Shown here: piece after piece, positions 44,556-53,460 of the stretch | Layout of the letters: each line of letters opens with the position of its first letter | How positions within the stretch are numbered: the stretch's first letter is position 1 | Translations under genes and position numbers: made by a program | Notes under the pieces: model-generated | The model's input: only the letters and a program-made list of their open reading frames with translations | Database searches by the model: none | Told to the model about the DNA's origin: nothing | NCBI GenBank assembly: GCA_026993355.1 | Contig: JALWTX010000012.1 | Span: 124,001 to 188,000 of the forward strand | Reading direction: 5' to 3' | DNA from: Flavobacteriales bacterium | Lineage (GTDB): Bacteria > Bacteroidota > Bacteroidia > Flavobacteriales > Flavobacteriaceae | DNA length: 64,000 nucleotides

Positions 44556-45335
44556 TTAAGCCCCTTCAAAATTTGGTTTGCGTCTTTCGACAAAGGCAGT
44601 GGTTCCTTCTTTAAAATCTGCGGTTGTAAAAGCCTGGCCAAACAACTCTTTTTCGATTGCAAATCCTGCTTTTGGATAAGCGGCATTCACTGCTTTAATA
44701 GCTAAAGCTTGTGCTTGTGGCGAATTCCGCATTAGTTTTTTAGCCTTTTTAAATGCAGTTTCCATTAAATTTTCAGCCGGCGCAACTTCTGTTACCAAAC
44801 CATAGGTTAGTGCAGTAGTTGCATCTATCATTTCGGCAGAGAGTATCAGATCCATAGCCCGTCCTTTGCCTATGATTTGTGCTAAGCGTTGGGTGCCGCC
44901 ATAACCGGGTATTACACCTAACGAGACTTCCGGCAAGCCCATTTTAGCTTGTTCGGAAGCTATCCGGATGTGAGAAGCTAAAGCCAATTCTAAGCCACCA
45001 CCCAGCGCAAAGCCGTTAATGGCAGCTATAACAGGGGTATCAAGGTTTTCAACCAAGTCAAACAATAGTTCTTGTCCGGTAGCAGCCAGTTCTTGTCCTT
45101 GTTGGGCATTAAAATGCATAAATTCTTTGATATCTGCACCGGCCACAAAGGCTTTTGTGCCGCTTCCGGTAACAATAATTACGCGGATATTTTTATCATC
45201 ATTTAATGCGTTAAAAGCCTTATTAAGTTCTTCTATGGTTTCTTTGTTCAAGGCATTTAATTGTTTAGGCCGGTTTATGATGATTAAGCCAATGTTGTCT
45301 TTTACATCAATTTGTAAGTTGTTATAATTATTCAT
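44556..45335 (-). CDS. Enoyl-CoA hydratase (crotonase family)
   Basis: 259 residues. Canonical: LIIINRPKQLNALNKET, oxyanion hole TKAFVAGADIKEFMHF, first catalytic Glu in GGGLELALASHIRIA and second in MGLPEVSLGVIPGYGGTQRL. Probably hydrates trans-2-enoyl-CoA in fatty-acid or butanoate metabolism. It is followed (in transcription order) by nothing close; the NtrY-like kinase gene lies 19 bases upstream on the same strand, so they may be cotranscribed. Confidence 0.92.
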   Translation of the reverse strand: MNNYNNLQIDVKDNIGLIIINRPKQLNALNKETIEELNKAFNALNDDKNIRVIIVTGSGTKAFVAGADIKEFMHFNAQQGQELAATGQELLFDLVENLDTPVIAAINGFALGGGLELALASHIRIASEQAKMGLPEVSLGVIPGYGGTQRLAQIIGKGRAMDLILSAEMIDATTALTYGLVTEVAPAENLMETAFKKAKKLMRNSPQAQALAIKAVNAAYPKAGFAIEKELFGQAFTTADFKEGTTAFVERRKPNFEGA

Positions 45336-45354
45336 TTTGAATCATTTTTTTGAT

Positions 45355-46830
45355 TTATTTTTTAAATTCAATTATAAATGTGGTGCCAACTTCAGGTTCA
45401 GAATTAAAATATATTTTACCGTTATGATTTTCAATTATTTTTTTAACAATAGCTAAACCCAAGCCCATCCCGCTGTTTTTGGTCGTAAATTTAGGTTCGA
45501 AAATTCTGCCGGCATATTCTTTAGCAATGCCACTACCGTTATCCGTAACGGTAATATATATTTTATCATCAGTTTCACGGATGCTCACCAATATATCCGG
45601 TATGCGTGTATCCGGTACCGATTGCAAAGCATTTTTTACCAAGTTGACAATAACCCGTTGTATTTGATTTTTATCAAAATTAAAAAAAATTTTTTCTTTA
45701 CTGCTGACAAATCGTACTTGTTCAGGATTGTAAAGTTTTAGGGCACTTTCAATGGTTTCGACTAAATCATTTTCTTGCAAACGGGCTTGTGGCATTTTAG
45801 CAAAATCGGAAAAAGCAGAGGCAATTTGACTCATTAAATCAATTTGTTCAATAAGCATTTGGGCAAATTCATCAAATTTTTGTTTAATGTTGGGGTCATT
45901 TGGGTCAAACATCATTTGAAAACTCTGAATATTCAGACGCATTGGTGTGAGGGGGTTTTTAATTTCGTGTGCAACCTGCCGGGCCATATTTCGCCAGGCT
46001 TGTTCCCGTTCATTTTGGGCTAATTTTTCGGCACTCTCATTTAACTCATCGACCATTTTATTGTAAGAATCGACCAATTCATTAATTTCATCATTTGGGT
46101 TTTTGATGTGAATTTTTTGTTGCTTTTTGTCAAATGAGGTCTGTCTGAGAATATTATTGATGGTGTTTAAAGATTTAGTTATATAGCGAGACAATAGATA
46201 AGAAACAAATATGGCCAAAATAAACATGAAAAGATAAATAGAAGCGAGGTTTTTCAAAAATTCTTGTAGTTCTTTTTTGTAAAACGTACTGTCAGCCAAA
46301 TAGGGCAAATTTAAAACTGCAATAGGTTTAAACTGACGGTCATAAATATAACTGTAGGACGATTGGTATTCACCCTCTTTTCCTTCATGTTTTATTACAT
46401 ATCTTTTATTTCTATTTTGATCAATTTTTTTTATAATGCCGGGAGGTAAGTGGCGTATGCTATCAAATTTTTGGTCTAAACGCCATAACGAACTGATAAT
46501 TAAATTCCCTCTTAAATCGTAAATATTGATGGGCATTTTGTGTATCCGTGATAATTCGCTAATACTCGATAAGCCACGGGTACTACCATTAGATTTGAAA
46601 ATATATTTTAACTTATCGGTTTTAACTTCGTAAGAGGTGTTTTCCAATATGCTGTTTATGTGTACTTTAACTGCTGTTTCTTTACGAAGGAGTCTTTTTT
46701 TATGATATTCTTCAGCTTCTTCTTTATATTGTGAAACGGTCACAACTAATATCATGACAGAGGCTAAAAAAACCAAACCTATCATAGATAAAAATATTTT
46801 GGACCTTAAAGAAGTCGTTGAAATTTTCAT
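45355..46830 (-). CDS. Membrane sensor histidine kinase, NtrY-like
   Basis: 491 residues. Two membrane spans (about 11-30 and 193-212) enclose a periplasmic sensor of about 160 residues (no recognised ligand motif). A HAMP linker follows, then the H-box with QVAHEIKNPLTPMRLNIQ, which is the NtrY/NtrB-type HEIKNPLTP, and an HATPase domain with NLVKNALQSVP (N-box), DNGSGI, GMGLGLAIVKKIIENHNG. A response regulator is not adjacent. It would sense an extracytoplasmic signal and phosphorylate a regulator encoded elsewhere. Confidence 0.9.
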   Translation of the reverse strand: MKISTTSLRSKIFLSMIGLVFLASVMILVVTVSQYKEEAEEYHKKRLLRKETAVKVHINSILENTSYEVKTDKLKYIFKSNGSTRGLSSISELSRIHKMPINIYDLRGNLIISSLWRLDQKFDSIRHLPPGIIKKIDQNRNKRYVIKHEGKEGEYQSSYSYIYDRQFKPIAVLNLPYLADSTFYKKELQEFLKNLASIYLFMFILAIFVSYLLSRYITKSLNTINNILRQTSFDKKQQKIHIKNPNDEINELVDSYNKMVDELNESAEKLAQNEREQAWRNMARQVAHEIKNPLTPMRLNIQSFQMMFDPNDPNIKQKFDEFAQMLIEQIDLMSQIASAFSDFAKMPQARLQENDLVETIESALKLYNPEQVRFVSSKEKIFFNFDKNQIQRVIVNLVKNALQSVPDTRIPDILVSIRETDDKIYITVTDNGSGIAKEYAGRIFEPKFTTKNSGMGLGLAIVKKIIENHNGKIYFNSEPEVGTTFIIEFKK

Positions 46831-46863
46831 AATTTTATTTATTGAAACTTAACACTTAAACAC

Positions 46864-47340
46864 CTATGTATGACAACTGTGATGATGATCATGGTCATCT
46901 TGTCCGGGCTCTTTCCTTTCAGCCCCGTCCATGAGCCATTGCATGAGTTTCTCGGGTTCAGAAAAAACTTTAGCTTCAATTTCGCGACTGTTCACTTTTA
47001 TTTTGTCCGGTAAAATAATTAGTTCCGGTTGATTTAATAAGAAAGCCAAGCGGTAGGCCTTATGAGAAGCTATTTTTGGAAGTATATACCGGATAAACCA
47101 ATCTATGGTTTCCTGCAAAATTAAATGCTCTACTTTCCGCCAATCGACATAAATTTGGTTGGCCCGTTTGTAAATTCGCCGGCTCAAAAAGTTTAACAAT
47201 TCATGATAAATACCTTCTTCGTCCATATGGGCTGCAAAATCGGTCCAGTAAAAATGCATGAGATACTGCAATTCTAAATAGTTGACCTTTAAAAATTTGG
47301 ATGTATATAAAACCATACAATTATATTTAGTTTCGTTCAT
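46864..47340 (-). CDS. Uncharacterised protein with a histidine-rich C-terminal tail
   Basis: 158 residues. I do not recognise the family. The core (residues 10-135) has alternating helices and strands reminiscent of STAS-like domains (ANQIYVDWRKVEHLIL, AFLLNQPELIILPD). The C-terminus ends DDHDHHHSCHT, six His and one Cys in eleven residues, a plausible metal-binding tail. The start overlaps the nadK stop by 14 bases, so it is probably translated from the nadK transcript. A second Met at residue 9 could also serve. Confidence 0.6.
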   Translation of the reverse strand: MNETKYNCMVLYTSKFLKVNYLELQYLMHFYWTDFAAHMDEEGIYHELLNFLSRRIYKRANQIYVDWRKVEHLILQETIDWFIRYILPKIASHKAYRLAFLLNQPELIILPDKIKVNSREIEAKVFSEPEKLMQWLMDGAERKEPGQDDHDHHHSCHT

Positions 47341-48247
47341 CTTTTCCCCACAATAATTTTTTTTGCAGGGTTTTTATAAAAGAATTTTCTTTGAACTGAA
47401 TGAGTTTGATGACAAAAGCTGCGGTGTAAGCAGTAATTTCGGTGTCAATGGGTAAACTGTAAACACGACTATCTAAAGATATCAAATATTCCGGTTCGCG
47501 ACTGCTGACTTTTAGTCTAATTGCATGCTCATTAGGAACCACAAGTGGCCGGACCGTCAAATTATGGGGCGCAATCGGGTTGATGATAAAGTTCATCGAC
47601 TCCGGTACTACAATGGGGCCGCCACAACTAAGCGAATAAGCTGTTGAGCCGGTGGGTGTGGCAATTATAAGGCCATCCGCCCAATAAGTTGACAAATATT
47701 CATCGTCCAAATGTGTGTCAATAGTAATCATGGCAGTCGTGTTTTTTCTATTGACAACCAACTCATTCAAAGCAAAATTCATGTCTTTCAAAGCCGGAAT
47801 TTCGGGCTTGGTATCAATTGCCACCAAATTTCTTTCGCTAATGGTATATTGACCTTTAAAGTAGGCATTTACCGCTTTTTCTATTTGTTCTTTTTGTACC
47901 GTGGCCAAAAAACCCAAGCGACCGGCGTTTATGCCGAAAATGGGAATGCCTTTATCACGGATAAAGGTTAAGGCCCGTAAAATGGTACCATCGCCGCCAT
48001 AAGTAAAAAACAATTTGGTGTCATCCGGTAAATCGTCATAGCCTTCAAAGGTTTTAAAAACGGGATAAGATTTTAAAAGATGATCGGCATGTCCATGTAT
48101 AAAATTTTTATGATTGAGCAGCTTTTCATAAAAATCTTTTTGAAAGATAATTTCAACTTTGTGTTTTAATAAAATATCGAGTAAGAGAAGAAGGTACGTA
48201 AAAGACTTATCCGTTCTGTAATAGCCGTAAATTGCAACTTTTTTCAT
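47327..48247 (-). CDS. nadK: NAD kinase
   Basis: 306 residues. Phosphorylates NAD to NADP with ATP. The conserved GGDGT lies at residues 84-88 (FTYGGDGTILRA), followed by GINAGRLGFLA and the NELVVNR and DGLIIATPTGSTAYSLSCGGP loops. Length normal. Cytosolic. Its stop overlaps the downstream 158-residue gene. Confidence 0.95.
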   Translation of the reverse strand: MKKVAIYGYYRTDKSFTYLLLLLDILLKHKVEIIFQKDFYEKLLNHKNFIHGHADHLLKSYPVFKTFEGYDDLPDDTKLFFTYGGDGTILRALTFIRDKGIPIFGINAGRLGFLATVQKEQIEKAVNAYFKGQYTISERNLVAIDTKPEIPALKDMNFALNELVVNRKNTTAMITIDTHLDDEYLSTYWADGLIIATPTGSTAYSLSCGGPIVVPESMNFIINPIAPHNLTVRPLVVPNEHAIRLKVSSREPEYLISLDSRVYSLPIDTEITAYTAAFVIKLIQFKENSFIKTLQKKLLWGKDERN

Positions 48248-48306
48248 TTATGAAAATTAATTAGGTAAAATTAAGAATATTTTATTACAAGGCGCTGACT
48301 TTGGCA

Positions 48307-48335
48307 TAAAAAAAGCCGTTCAATAAAGAACGGCT
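48307..48335 (-). terminator. Intrinsic terminator after rpoD (minus strand)
   Basis: Stem AGCCGTTC (48314-48321) / GAACGGCT (48328-48335), 6-base loop; on the minus strand followed by seven T (48307-48313). Confidence 0.85.
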
Positions 48336-48356
48336 AAAACTTTGGTTAATTTGAAA

Positions 48357-49220
48357 TTAACCTAAATATGATTTTAAAATTTTGCTTCTTGAAGTGTGTT
48401 TTAAGCGTCTGATTGCTTTTTCTTTGATTTGTCGAACACGTTCGCGGGTCAAATCAAAGGTTTCGCCTATTTCTTCTAAGGTCATCATATGGTTGCCATT
48501 AAGACCAAAATATAATTTAATAACATCGGCTTCGCGGGGCGTAAGGGTGTTTAAAGCACGTTCTATTTCGGTGCGTAATGATTCTAACATTAAAGTTTTG
48601 TCCGGGCTTGGTGATTCGCCGGAACGTAAGACATCATATAAATTTGATTCTTCTCCTTCGACCAATGGCGCATCCATTGAAATATGTCGTCCGGCATTTT
48701 TAAGCGATATTTTTACATCATTAATAGACATATCCAAAGCTTCTGCCAATTCTTCGGGTGAAGGTGGCCGTTCGTTTTCTTGCTCCAATTTGGCATACAT
48801 TTTATTTATTTTATTGATAGAGCCAATTTTATTTAAGGGTAAACGAACGATTCGCGATTGCTCTGCCAAGGCTTGTAATATAGATTGACGAATCCACCAA
48901 ACGGCATAAGATATAAACTTAAAACCACGTGTTTCGTCAAAACGTTTGGCTGCTTTGATTAAGCCTAAATTACCTTCATTAATCAAGTCGGGAAGTGACA
49001 AACCTTGATTTTGATATTGTTTGGCAACAGATACCACAAAACGTAAATTTGATTTGACCAATTTTTCTAAAGCGCGTTTATCGCCGGCTTTGATGCGTTG
49101 GGCCAATTCCACTTCTTCATCTGCGGTGATCAAATCTACTTTTCCTATTTCTTGTAAATATTTGTCTAATGAAGCGGTTTCTCTGTTTGTAACCTGCTTG
49201 GTAATCTTAAGCTGTCTCAT
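48357..49220 (-). CDS. rpoD: Primary RNA polymerase sigma factor, short Bacteroidota form
   Basis: 287 residues. Regions 1.2 ([15 protein letters not shown]), 2 ([37 protein letters not shown], then [20 protein letters not shown]), 3 and 4 (LTLEEIG-type [24 protein letters not shown]). Region 1.1 and the large non-conserved region of proteobacterial RpoD are missing, as usual in Bacteroidota. This factor recognises the TTG/TAnnTTTG promoters noted in this window. A TATTTTTG -7 box (49283-49290, minus strand) precedes the gene. Confidence 0.96.
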   Translation of the reverse strand: MRQLKITKQVTNRETASLDKYLQEIGKVDLITADEEVELAQRIKAGDKRALEKLVKSNLRFVVSVAKQYQNQGLSLPDLINEGNLGLIKAAKRFDETRGFKFISYAVWWIRQSILQALAEQSRIVRLPLNKIGSINKINKMYAKLEQENERPPSPEELAEALDMSINDVKISLKNAGRHISMDAPLVEGEESNLYDVLRSGESPSPDKTLMLESLRTEIERALNTLTPREADVIKLYFGLNGNHMMTLEEIGETFDLTRERVRQIKEKAIRRLKHTSRSKILKSYLG

Positions 49221-49311
49221 ATATCAAAAAAAATTTAAATCAGTGTTTCACTTAGTATTACGCAAAAAAAATAAAAAAGTTACAAAAATATTTTTTCTAT
49301 TTCGTAAAACT

Positions 49312-50220
49312 TCAGGCTTCAAAACTTTTACCTTCTTTGGCTATAGCTACATTAGTAAAAATTTCGCCGGCTTCTTTGGCAAATAAGGTTTCGTCGGGGT
49401 AACGCGAAGAGAAATGTCCTAAAACTAATTTTTTGGCACCGGCTTCCCGTGCTATTTGGGCGGCTTGTTTGGCTGTACTGTGTTTTGTTTTGCCGGCCAA
49501 GTCTTTGTCTTGTTCTAAAAAGGTCGCTTCATGATACAGCAAATCTACGTCTTTGATAAGTGGGATAATGTCCGGCTTATACATAGTGTCCGAACAGTAG
49601 GCATATGATTTTGCTTTGGGCGGAGGCAGGGTTAGGCGATCATTCGGAATAATGCTTCCGTCCTCTTTTACAAAGTCTTTACCTTGTTTTAAATGATGAT
49701 AGGCCCAAGTTTCTATCTCCGGAAATTGCTTGACGGCTTCGATATTGAGTTTGCGCAGTGCCGGTTTTTCTTTAATCAAAAAACCATTGGTATAAATGCG
49801 GTGTTCTAAAGGGATGGTTGAAACTTCAAATTTTCCGGCGTCCAAAATTTGTTCTGAGGATGCAGACGATAATTCATGAAAATGCAAAGGATAATTGATA
49901 TCCGTTTGGGTCATTTTAAATTGCAGTTCAATAATTTGTTTGAGGCCGACAGGGGCATAAATATGGATTTCTTTCTCTCTTCCGATGAGCCTTAAGGTCG
50001 ATAAAAAACCAACCAAGCCGAAAAAATGGTCGCCGTGCAAATGTGAAATAAAAATATGTTTGATTTTGTTAAATTTATGTTTGTATTTGCGTAATTGTAT
50101 TTGCATGCCTTCACCGGCATCAATAAGTAATAGTTCATTTCCGAGCTCTAAAATTTGAGAACTGGGAAAAACAGTGCTGCGAGGTGTTGCCGAATGGCAA
50201 CCTAAAATATGTAATTTCAT
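49312..50220 (-). CDS. rnz: Ribonuclease Z
   Basis: 302 residues. Metallo-beta-lactamase-fold tRNA 3' endonuclease. SHLHGDHFFGL at residues 59-69 carries the zinc ligands; later ligands in YCSDTMY, DLLYHEATF and LGHFSSRY. The insertion around 150-200 fits the short-form RNase Z exosite. Minus-strand -7 box TATTTTTG at 50238-50245. Confidence 0.95.
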   Translation of the reverse strand: MKLHILGCHSATPRSTVFPSSQILELGNELLLIDAGEGMQIQLRKYKHKFNKIKHIFISHLHGDHFFGLVGFLSTLRLIGREKEIHIYAPVGLKQIIELQFKMTQTDINYPLHFHELSSASSEQILDAGKFEVSTIPLEHRIYTNGFLIKEKPALRKLNIEAVKQFPEIETWAYHHLKQGKDFVKEDGSIIPNDRLTLPPPKAKSYAYCSDTMYKPDIIPLIKDVDLLYHEATFLEQDKDLAGKTKHSTAKQAAQIAREAGAKKLVLGHFSSRYPDETLFAKEAGEIFTNVAIAKEGKSFEA

Positions 50221-50284
50221 ACATTTATATTTATAAACAAAAATAAGGCATTTTAGTTTATAAATTATAGTGGGTTTCGGCTAT

Positions 50285-50311
50285 AAAAAAACTGCCCGAA
50301 AGCAGTTTTTT
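50285..50311 (-). terminator. Intrinsic terminator for the one-cysteine thioredoxin-fold gene
   Basis: A 10-bp stem AAAAAACTGC (50286-50295) / GCAGTTTTTT (50302-50311), loop CCGAAA; followed on the minus strand by T. Confidence 0.75.
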
Positions 50312-50327
50312 AGATAGTAATTTTGTT

Positions 50328-50663
50328 TTAACTGAACATAATGTCATAAACCCGTTCAATTTCGCGGGCTAATTTGGGTACACTTATATGACGTGCCTGA
50401 CGAATGGTTTCGCGTCCGTCAAAATAGGCTAAAACAGTAGGGATGACAAACACATTGTAATACCCCCGCGCCTCCGGCAACATTTGCACATTTATTTCTA
50501 AAAATTTCATTTCAGGAAATTTTTCTTTGACCATCTCTTGTAATTTGGGCGATAGCGCATCACCGACATTACATGACTCATCTGAGAAAAAGACCAGTAC
50601 AGCCGGATTTTCTCTTAAAAACTCATTGGCTTCTTCTAAAGTTTGCGCAAACTTGTAACTCAT
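50328..50663 (-). CDS. Thioredoxin-fold protein with a single active-site cysteine
   Basis: 111 residues without a signal peptide. Thioredoxin fold: AVLVFFSDESCNVGDALSPKL at the place of the CxxC helix, strand MKFLEINVQ, cis-Pro in FVIPTVLAYFDG. Where the second Cys should be (position +3) there is Gly-Asp (CNVGD), so dithiol exchange is impossible; it may act as a monothiol carrier or binding protein. Its own promoter and terminator mark a single-gene unit. Confidence 0.8.
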   Translation of the reverse strand: MSYKFAQTLEEANEFLRENPAVLVFFSDESCNVGDALSPKLQEMVKEKFPEMKFLEINVQMLPEARGYYNVFVIPTVLAYFDGRETIRQARHISVPKLAREIERVYDIMFS

Positions 50664-50688
50664 TTTATTGTTTATTTATTTTGAACGA

Positions 50689-50717
50689 CAAATATATTAT
50701 TTTTTTCAAAAAACAAA
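50689..50717 (-). promoter_or_regulatory. Promoter for the one-cysteine thioredoxin-fold gene
   Basis: On the minus strand TTTG (50714-50717) and TATATTTG (50689-50696), 17-base spacer. Confidence 0.5.
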
Positions 50718-50891
50718 GTGTCTTTTTAAGAAAAATATAAAATGCTAAAAAACTAAATTTCAATAGTATAACCAGATAAATAGTTTTTTTGAATGATCTT
50801 TTTATAATAACTTTATTTTTGAGAAAAATAACGACAAAAATGTTTATTTTTTCTTAAATTTGTTATGTTAATATTTAAAAATTAAAAAATT

Positions 50892-51365
50892 ATGGGATTA
50901 TTTTCATTTATCAAAGATGCCGGAGCAAAATTGTTTGGGCATGAAGAACAAAAGAATTTGGAAAGCAAAAGTATCGAAGAAATTAATTATGAAAAAGCGC
51001 AAAAACTAATGCAGCAAATTTTAGCTTTGGGATTGCCGGTCGAAGATTTAAACATTGTCATTGTCGAAGACAAGGCTATCGTATTTGGTAAGCCAGCTGA
51101 TCAAGCAACCAAAGAAAAAATTATTTTAACTGTTGGTAATACAGAAGGTATTGCAGTGGTAGATGACAAAATGGAAGTGGCTAATCCGGAACCTGAGGCG
51201 ACTTTTTATACCGTTAAAAAAGGTGATTATTTGAGTAAAATTGCTAAAGAAGTTTATGGCGATGCCTCTAAATATCCAATAATTTTTGAAGCTAATAAAC
51301 CTATGCTTAAAGATCCGGACTTAATTTATCCGGGGCAAGTCTTGCGCATCCCGCCTTTAGCGTAA
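50892..51365 (+). CDS. BON plus LysM protein (YgaU/Kbp-like)
   Basis: 157 residues. An N-terminal MGLFSFIKDAGAKLFG, a BON domain (about 35-90: LNIVIVEDKAIVFGKPADQATKEK), and a C-terminal LysM domain (about 108-155: FYTVKKGDYLSKIAKEVYGD, then PILIYPGQVLRIP-type end). This is the layout of the E. coli potassium-binding protein Kbp/YgaU. No signal peptide, so cytosolic. Preceded by a TAAATTTG -7 box (50855-50862). Confidence 0.9.
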   Translation: MGLFSFIKDAGAKLFGHEEQKNLESKSIEEINYEKAQKLMQQILALGLPVEDLNIVIVEDKAIVFGKPADQATKEKIILTVGNTEGIAVVDDKMEVANPEPEATFYTVKKGDYLSKIAKEVYGDASKYPIIFEANKPMLKDPDLIYPGQVLRIPPLA

Positions 51366-51386
51366 TACAACTATTTATTTATCTGG

Positions 51387-51411
51387 AGCCGGTTGTCATT
51401 GCCGGCTTTTT
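51387..51411 (+). terminator. Intrinsic terminator after the BON/LysM gene
   Basis: Stem AGCCGG (51387-51392) / CCGGCT (51402-51407), 9-base loop, then TTTTT. Confidence 0.75.
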
Positions 51412-51474
51412 ATTAGCATCTTCTTGTTAACAAAAAGCATTAAATTTGTTATTTTTAAATTAAAAAAATAATTC

Positions 51475-52809
51475 ATGCGCTTTTGGTGGTTTCTCATTTG
51501 GTTCTCATCTTTAACATTGGCCCAAAAGCCATATCAATTAAAACCGGGGCATAAATTTGCTGAAATACCTTTTAAATTTGTTAATAATCTTGTAGTTCTG
51601 CCGGTAGAAGTTAATGGAATTAGAATAAATTTGGTTTTAGATACCGGTGTAAAGCAAACCATTCTTTTTAATATCAATACTGCCGATTCCTTGTCTTTGA
51701 AAAATGTTAGAATGCATCATTTTACAGGTATTGGCAAAGCACATAAAGTTATTCCCGCTATTTCATCATCACATAACCATATACAAATAGGCAGTGCTGT
51801 CGTTAATAATGAGGCGCAACTTTATCTTATCCCAAATTTTGATTTTCATATATCTGAAAATATTGGCTTCCCAATTCATGGACTAATTGGTGGTGACTTA
51901 TTGAAAGATTTTATTGTAAAATTAGATTTTAAGCGAAAAAAGATTATTTTATACAATCGACAATATTTAGATAAGAAAAATTTAAAAAAATCACATGTTT
52001 ACAATTTGGATATAAAAGACGAGAAGCCTTATTTGAAAGGATTTATACAAGCCGGAAAAAAAAATAAATCGTCTGATTCGCTCAAATTTTTATTAGATAC
52101 CGGTAATAGTGATGCACTTTGGCTATTTGACCGGCAAAAACTTAATCTTCAATCCAACAAGAAGATGTTTCGCGATTACTTTGGCATGGGGTTTAGCGGT
52201 ATGGTTGAAGGCGATCGCACCCAAATTTATAGATTTGGGTTTGATAAAAAATACCGTTTTAAAAAAGTTTATATAGGGTTGCCCGATAATGTCTATTTTA
52301 AACATATCTTAAAAAATAATACTTTTGACGGGATTATTGGCAATGAAATTCTCAAACGTTTTTATGTTTGGTTTGATTACAAGGCAAAAAAATTATATTT
52401 AAAAAAATATCCGCGCAATTATCGTCAAGCATTTTTGTATAATGAAATGGGTCTGAATTTGGCTTATGATGGCAAAATACCGGTCCAAGTTAAGAAAATC
52501 AAGACTGAATTTGCAAATCAATATTCGAGCGGGGTGATATTTTTAACGGGAAAAGATACCTGGGTGTATCAGTACAAGTTTGTAGATAAATTAGTCATTA
52601 ATTATATCAGAAAAGACTCTCCGGCTGATAGAGCCGGCTTGATGCCGGGGGATATTTTACTCAAAATCAATGATCAAAATGTATATAATTATACCCTTGA
52701 AGAATTAGAAAAGCGATTTTTTTATCATAACCGTAAGCATTTGAAATTATTAATTAAACGAAAGGGTTTGATATTGCGTTTTAATATTATCAATACAAAA
52801 AATCTTTAA
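51475..52809 (+). CDS. Exported retropepsin-like aspartic protease with PDZ domain
   Basis: 444 residues. Signal peptide (FSSLTLAQ, to residue about 17). Two aspartyl protease halves with the motifs LVLDTGVKQTILF (about 57) and FLLDTGNSDALWLF (about 205), so a single chain may make both halves of the active site. A PDZ domain ends the protein (about 365-430; RKDSPADRAGLMPGDILLKIND). Probably periplasmic; substrate unknown. Its stop shares a TTAA with the convergent rhomboid gene. TAAATTTG -7 box at 51441-51448. Confidence 0.85.
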   Translation: MRFWWFLIWFSSLTLAQKPYQLKPGHKFAEIPFKFVNNLVVLPVEVNGIRINLVLDTGVKQTILFNINTADSLSLKNVRMHHFTGIGKAHKVIPAISSSHNHIQIGSAVVNNEAQLYLIPNFDFHISENIGFPIHGLIGGDLLKDFIVKLDFKRKKIILYNRQYLDKKNLKKSHVYNLDIKDEKPYLKGFIQAGKKNKSSDSLKFLLDTGNSDALWLFDRQKLNLQSNKKMFRDYFGMGFSGMVEGDRTQIYRFGFDKKYRFKKVYIGLPDNVYFKHILKNNTFDGIIGNEILKRFYVWFDYKAKKLYLKKYPRNYRQAFLYNEMGLNLAYDGKIPVQVKKIKTEFANQYSSGVIFLTGKDTWVYQYKFVDKLVINYIRKDSPADRAGLMPGDILLKINDQNVYNYTLEELEKRFFYHNRKHLKLLIKRKGLILRFNIINTKNL

Positions 52810-53447
52810 TACAAACGTTTCTTTTGCATATAATAAAAACCGTAACCAAGAGCACCCAATAACAAGATCGTTACCAATGGATGTGCCTGAACAGCATCTT
52901 CATAATCAATAAAAATGGTTAAAATCACCCCGGCAATAGCGCCGCCAAAATGCGCTTCGTGGCCAATACGACTGTAAGTATCTTGCGTCCCTTTTGTAGT
53001 GTACCACAAATAACCCAAAGCAAAAATAATAGCGGGAATAGGAATTATGGCAAAAAAGTAAACCAAGTTAAAAGGCTGAAGGGTTACATAAGAAAATACA
53101 ACCGCATTGACACCGGCAGAAGCACCAATGGCACTGTACCACAAATCGTTTTTATGAAAATAATAAGCCAGATAATTGCCGATAAAAACACCTCCAAAAT
53201 AAAGGAGTAAGAAGGTTAAAGGACCAAAATTATAAACGACAAAATCGCCGAAAAAATATAAGGTAAACATGTTGACCAAATAATGAGTCCAATCGGCATG
53301 TAAAAAAGCACTGGTAACAAAACGATAGTATTCTCCGGCTTTTATGCCGGATATGGAAAATTTATACCGTTCAAAAAAACGGTGATCTTTTAACCCCATA
53401 TAAGTGGTAATCCCGGTAATGATAATGATAATAGTAGATAATGACAT
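52806..53447 (-). CDS. Rhomboid intramembrane serine protease
   Basis: 213 residues, six membrane spans. Catalytic Ser110 in AIGASAGVNAV and His166 in HEAHFGGAIAGV form the dyad; HADWTHYLVNM fits the conserved first loop. The short C-terminal QKKRLY tail is normal. It ends in the TTAA shared with the aspartic protease gene, and the class V aminotransferase follows upstream 13 bases away on the same strand. Confidence 0.92.
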   Translation of the reverse strand: MSLSTIIIIITGITTYMGLKDHRFFERYKFSISGIKAGEYYRFVTSAFLHADWTHYLVNMFTLYFFGDFVVYNFGPLTFLLLYFGGVFIGNYLAYYFHKNDLWYSAIGASAGVNAVVFSYVTLQPFNLVYFFAIIPIPAIIFALGYLWYTTKGTQDTYSRIGHEAHFGGAIAGVILTIFIDYEDAVQAHPLVTILLLGALGYGFYYMQKKRLY

Positions 53448-53460
53448 AAAGTAAATTTTT

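Noticed and set aside
48382-48888. A 168-codon frame on the plus strand opposite rpoD
   Set aside because: Exact antisense of a highly conserved gene; its sequence is serine-rich complement of coding DNA, with no start context and no family likeness.
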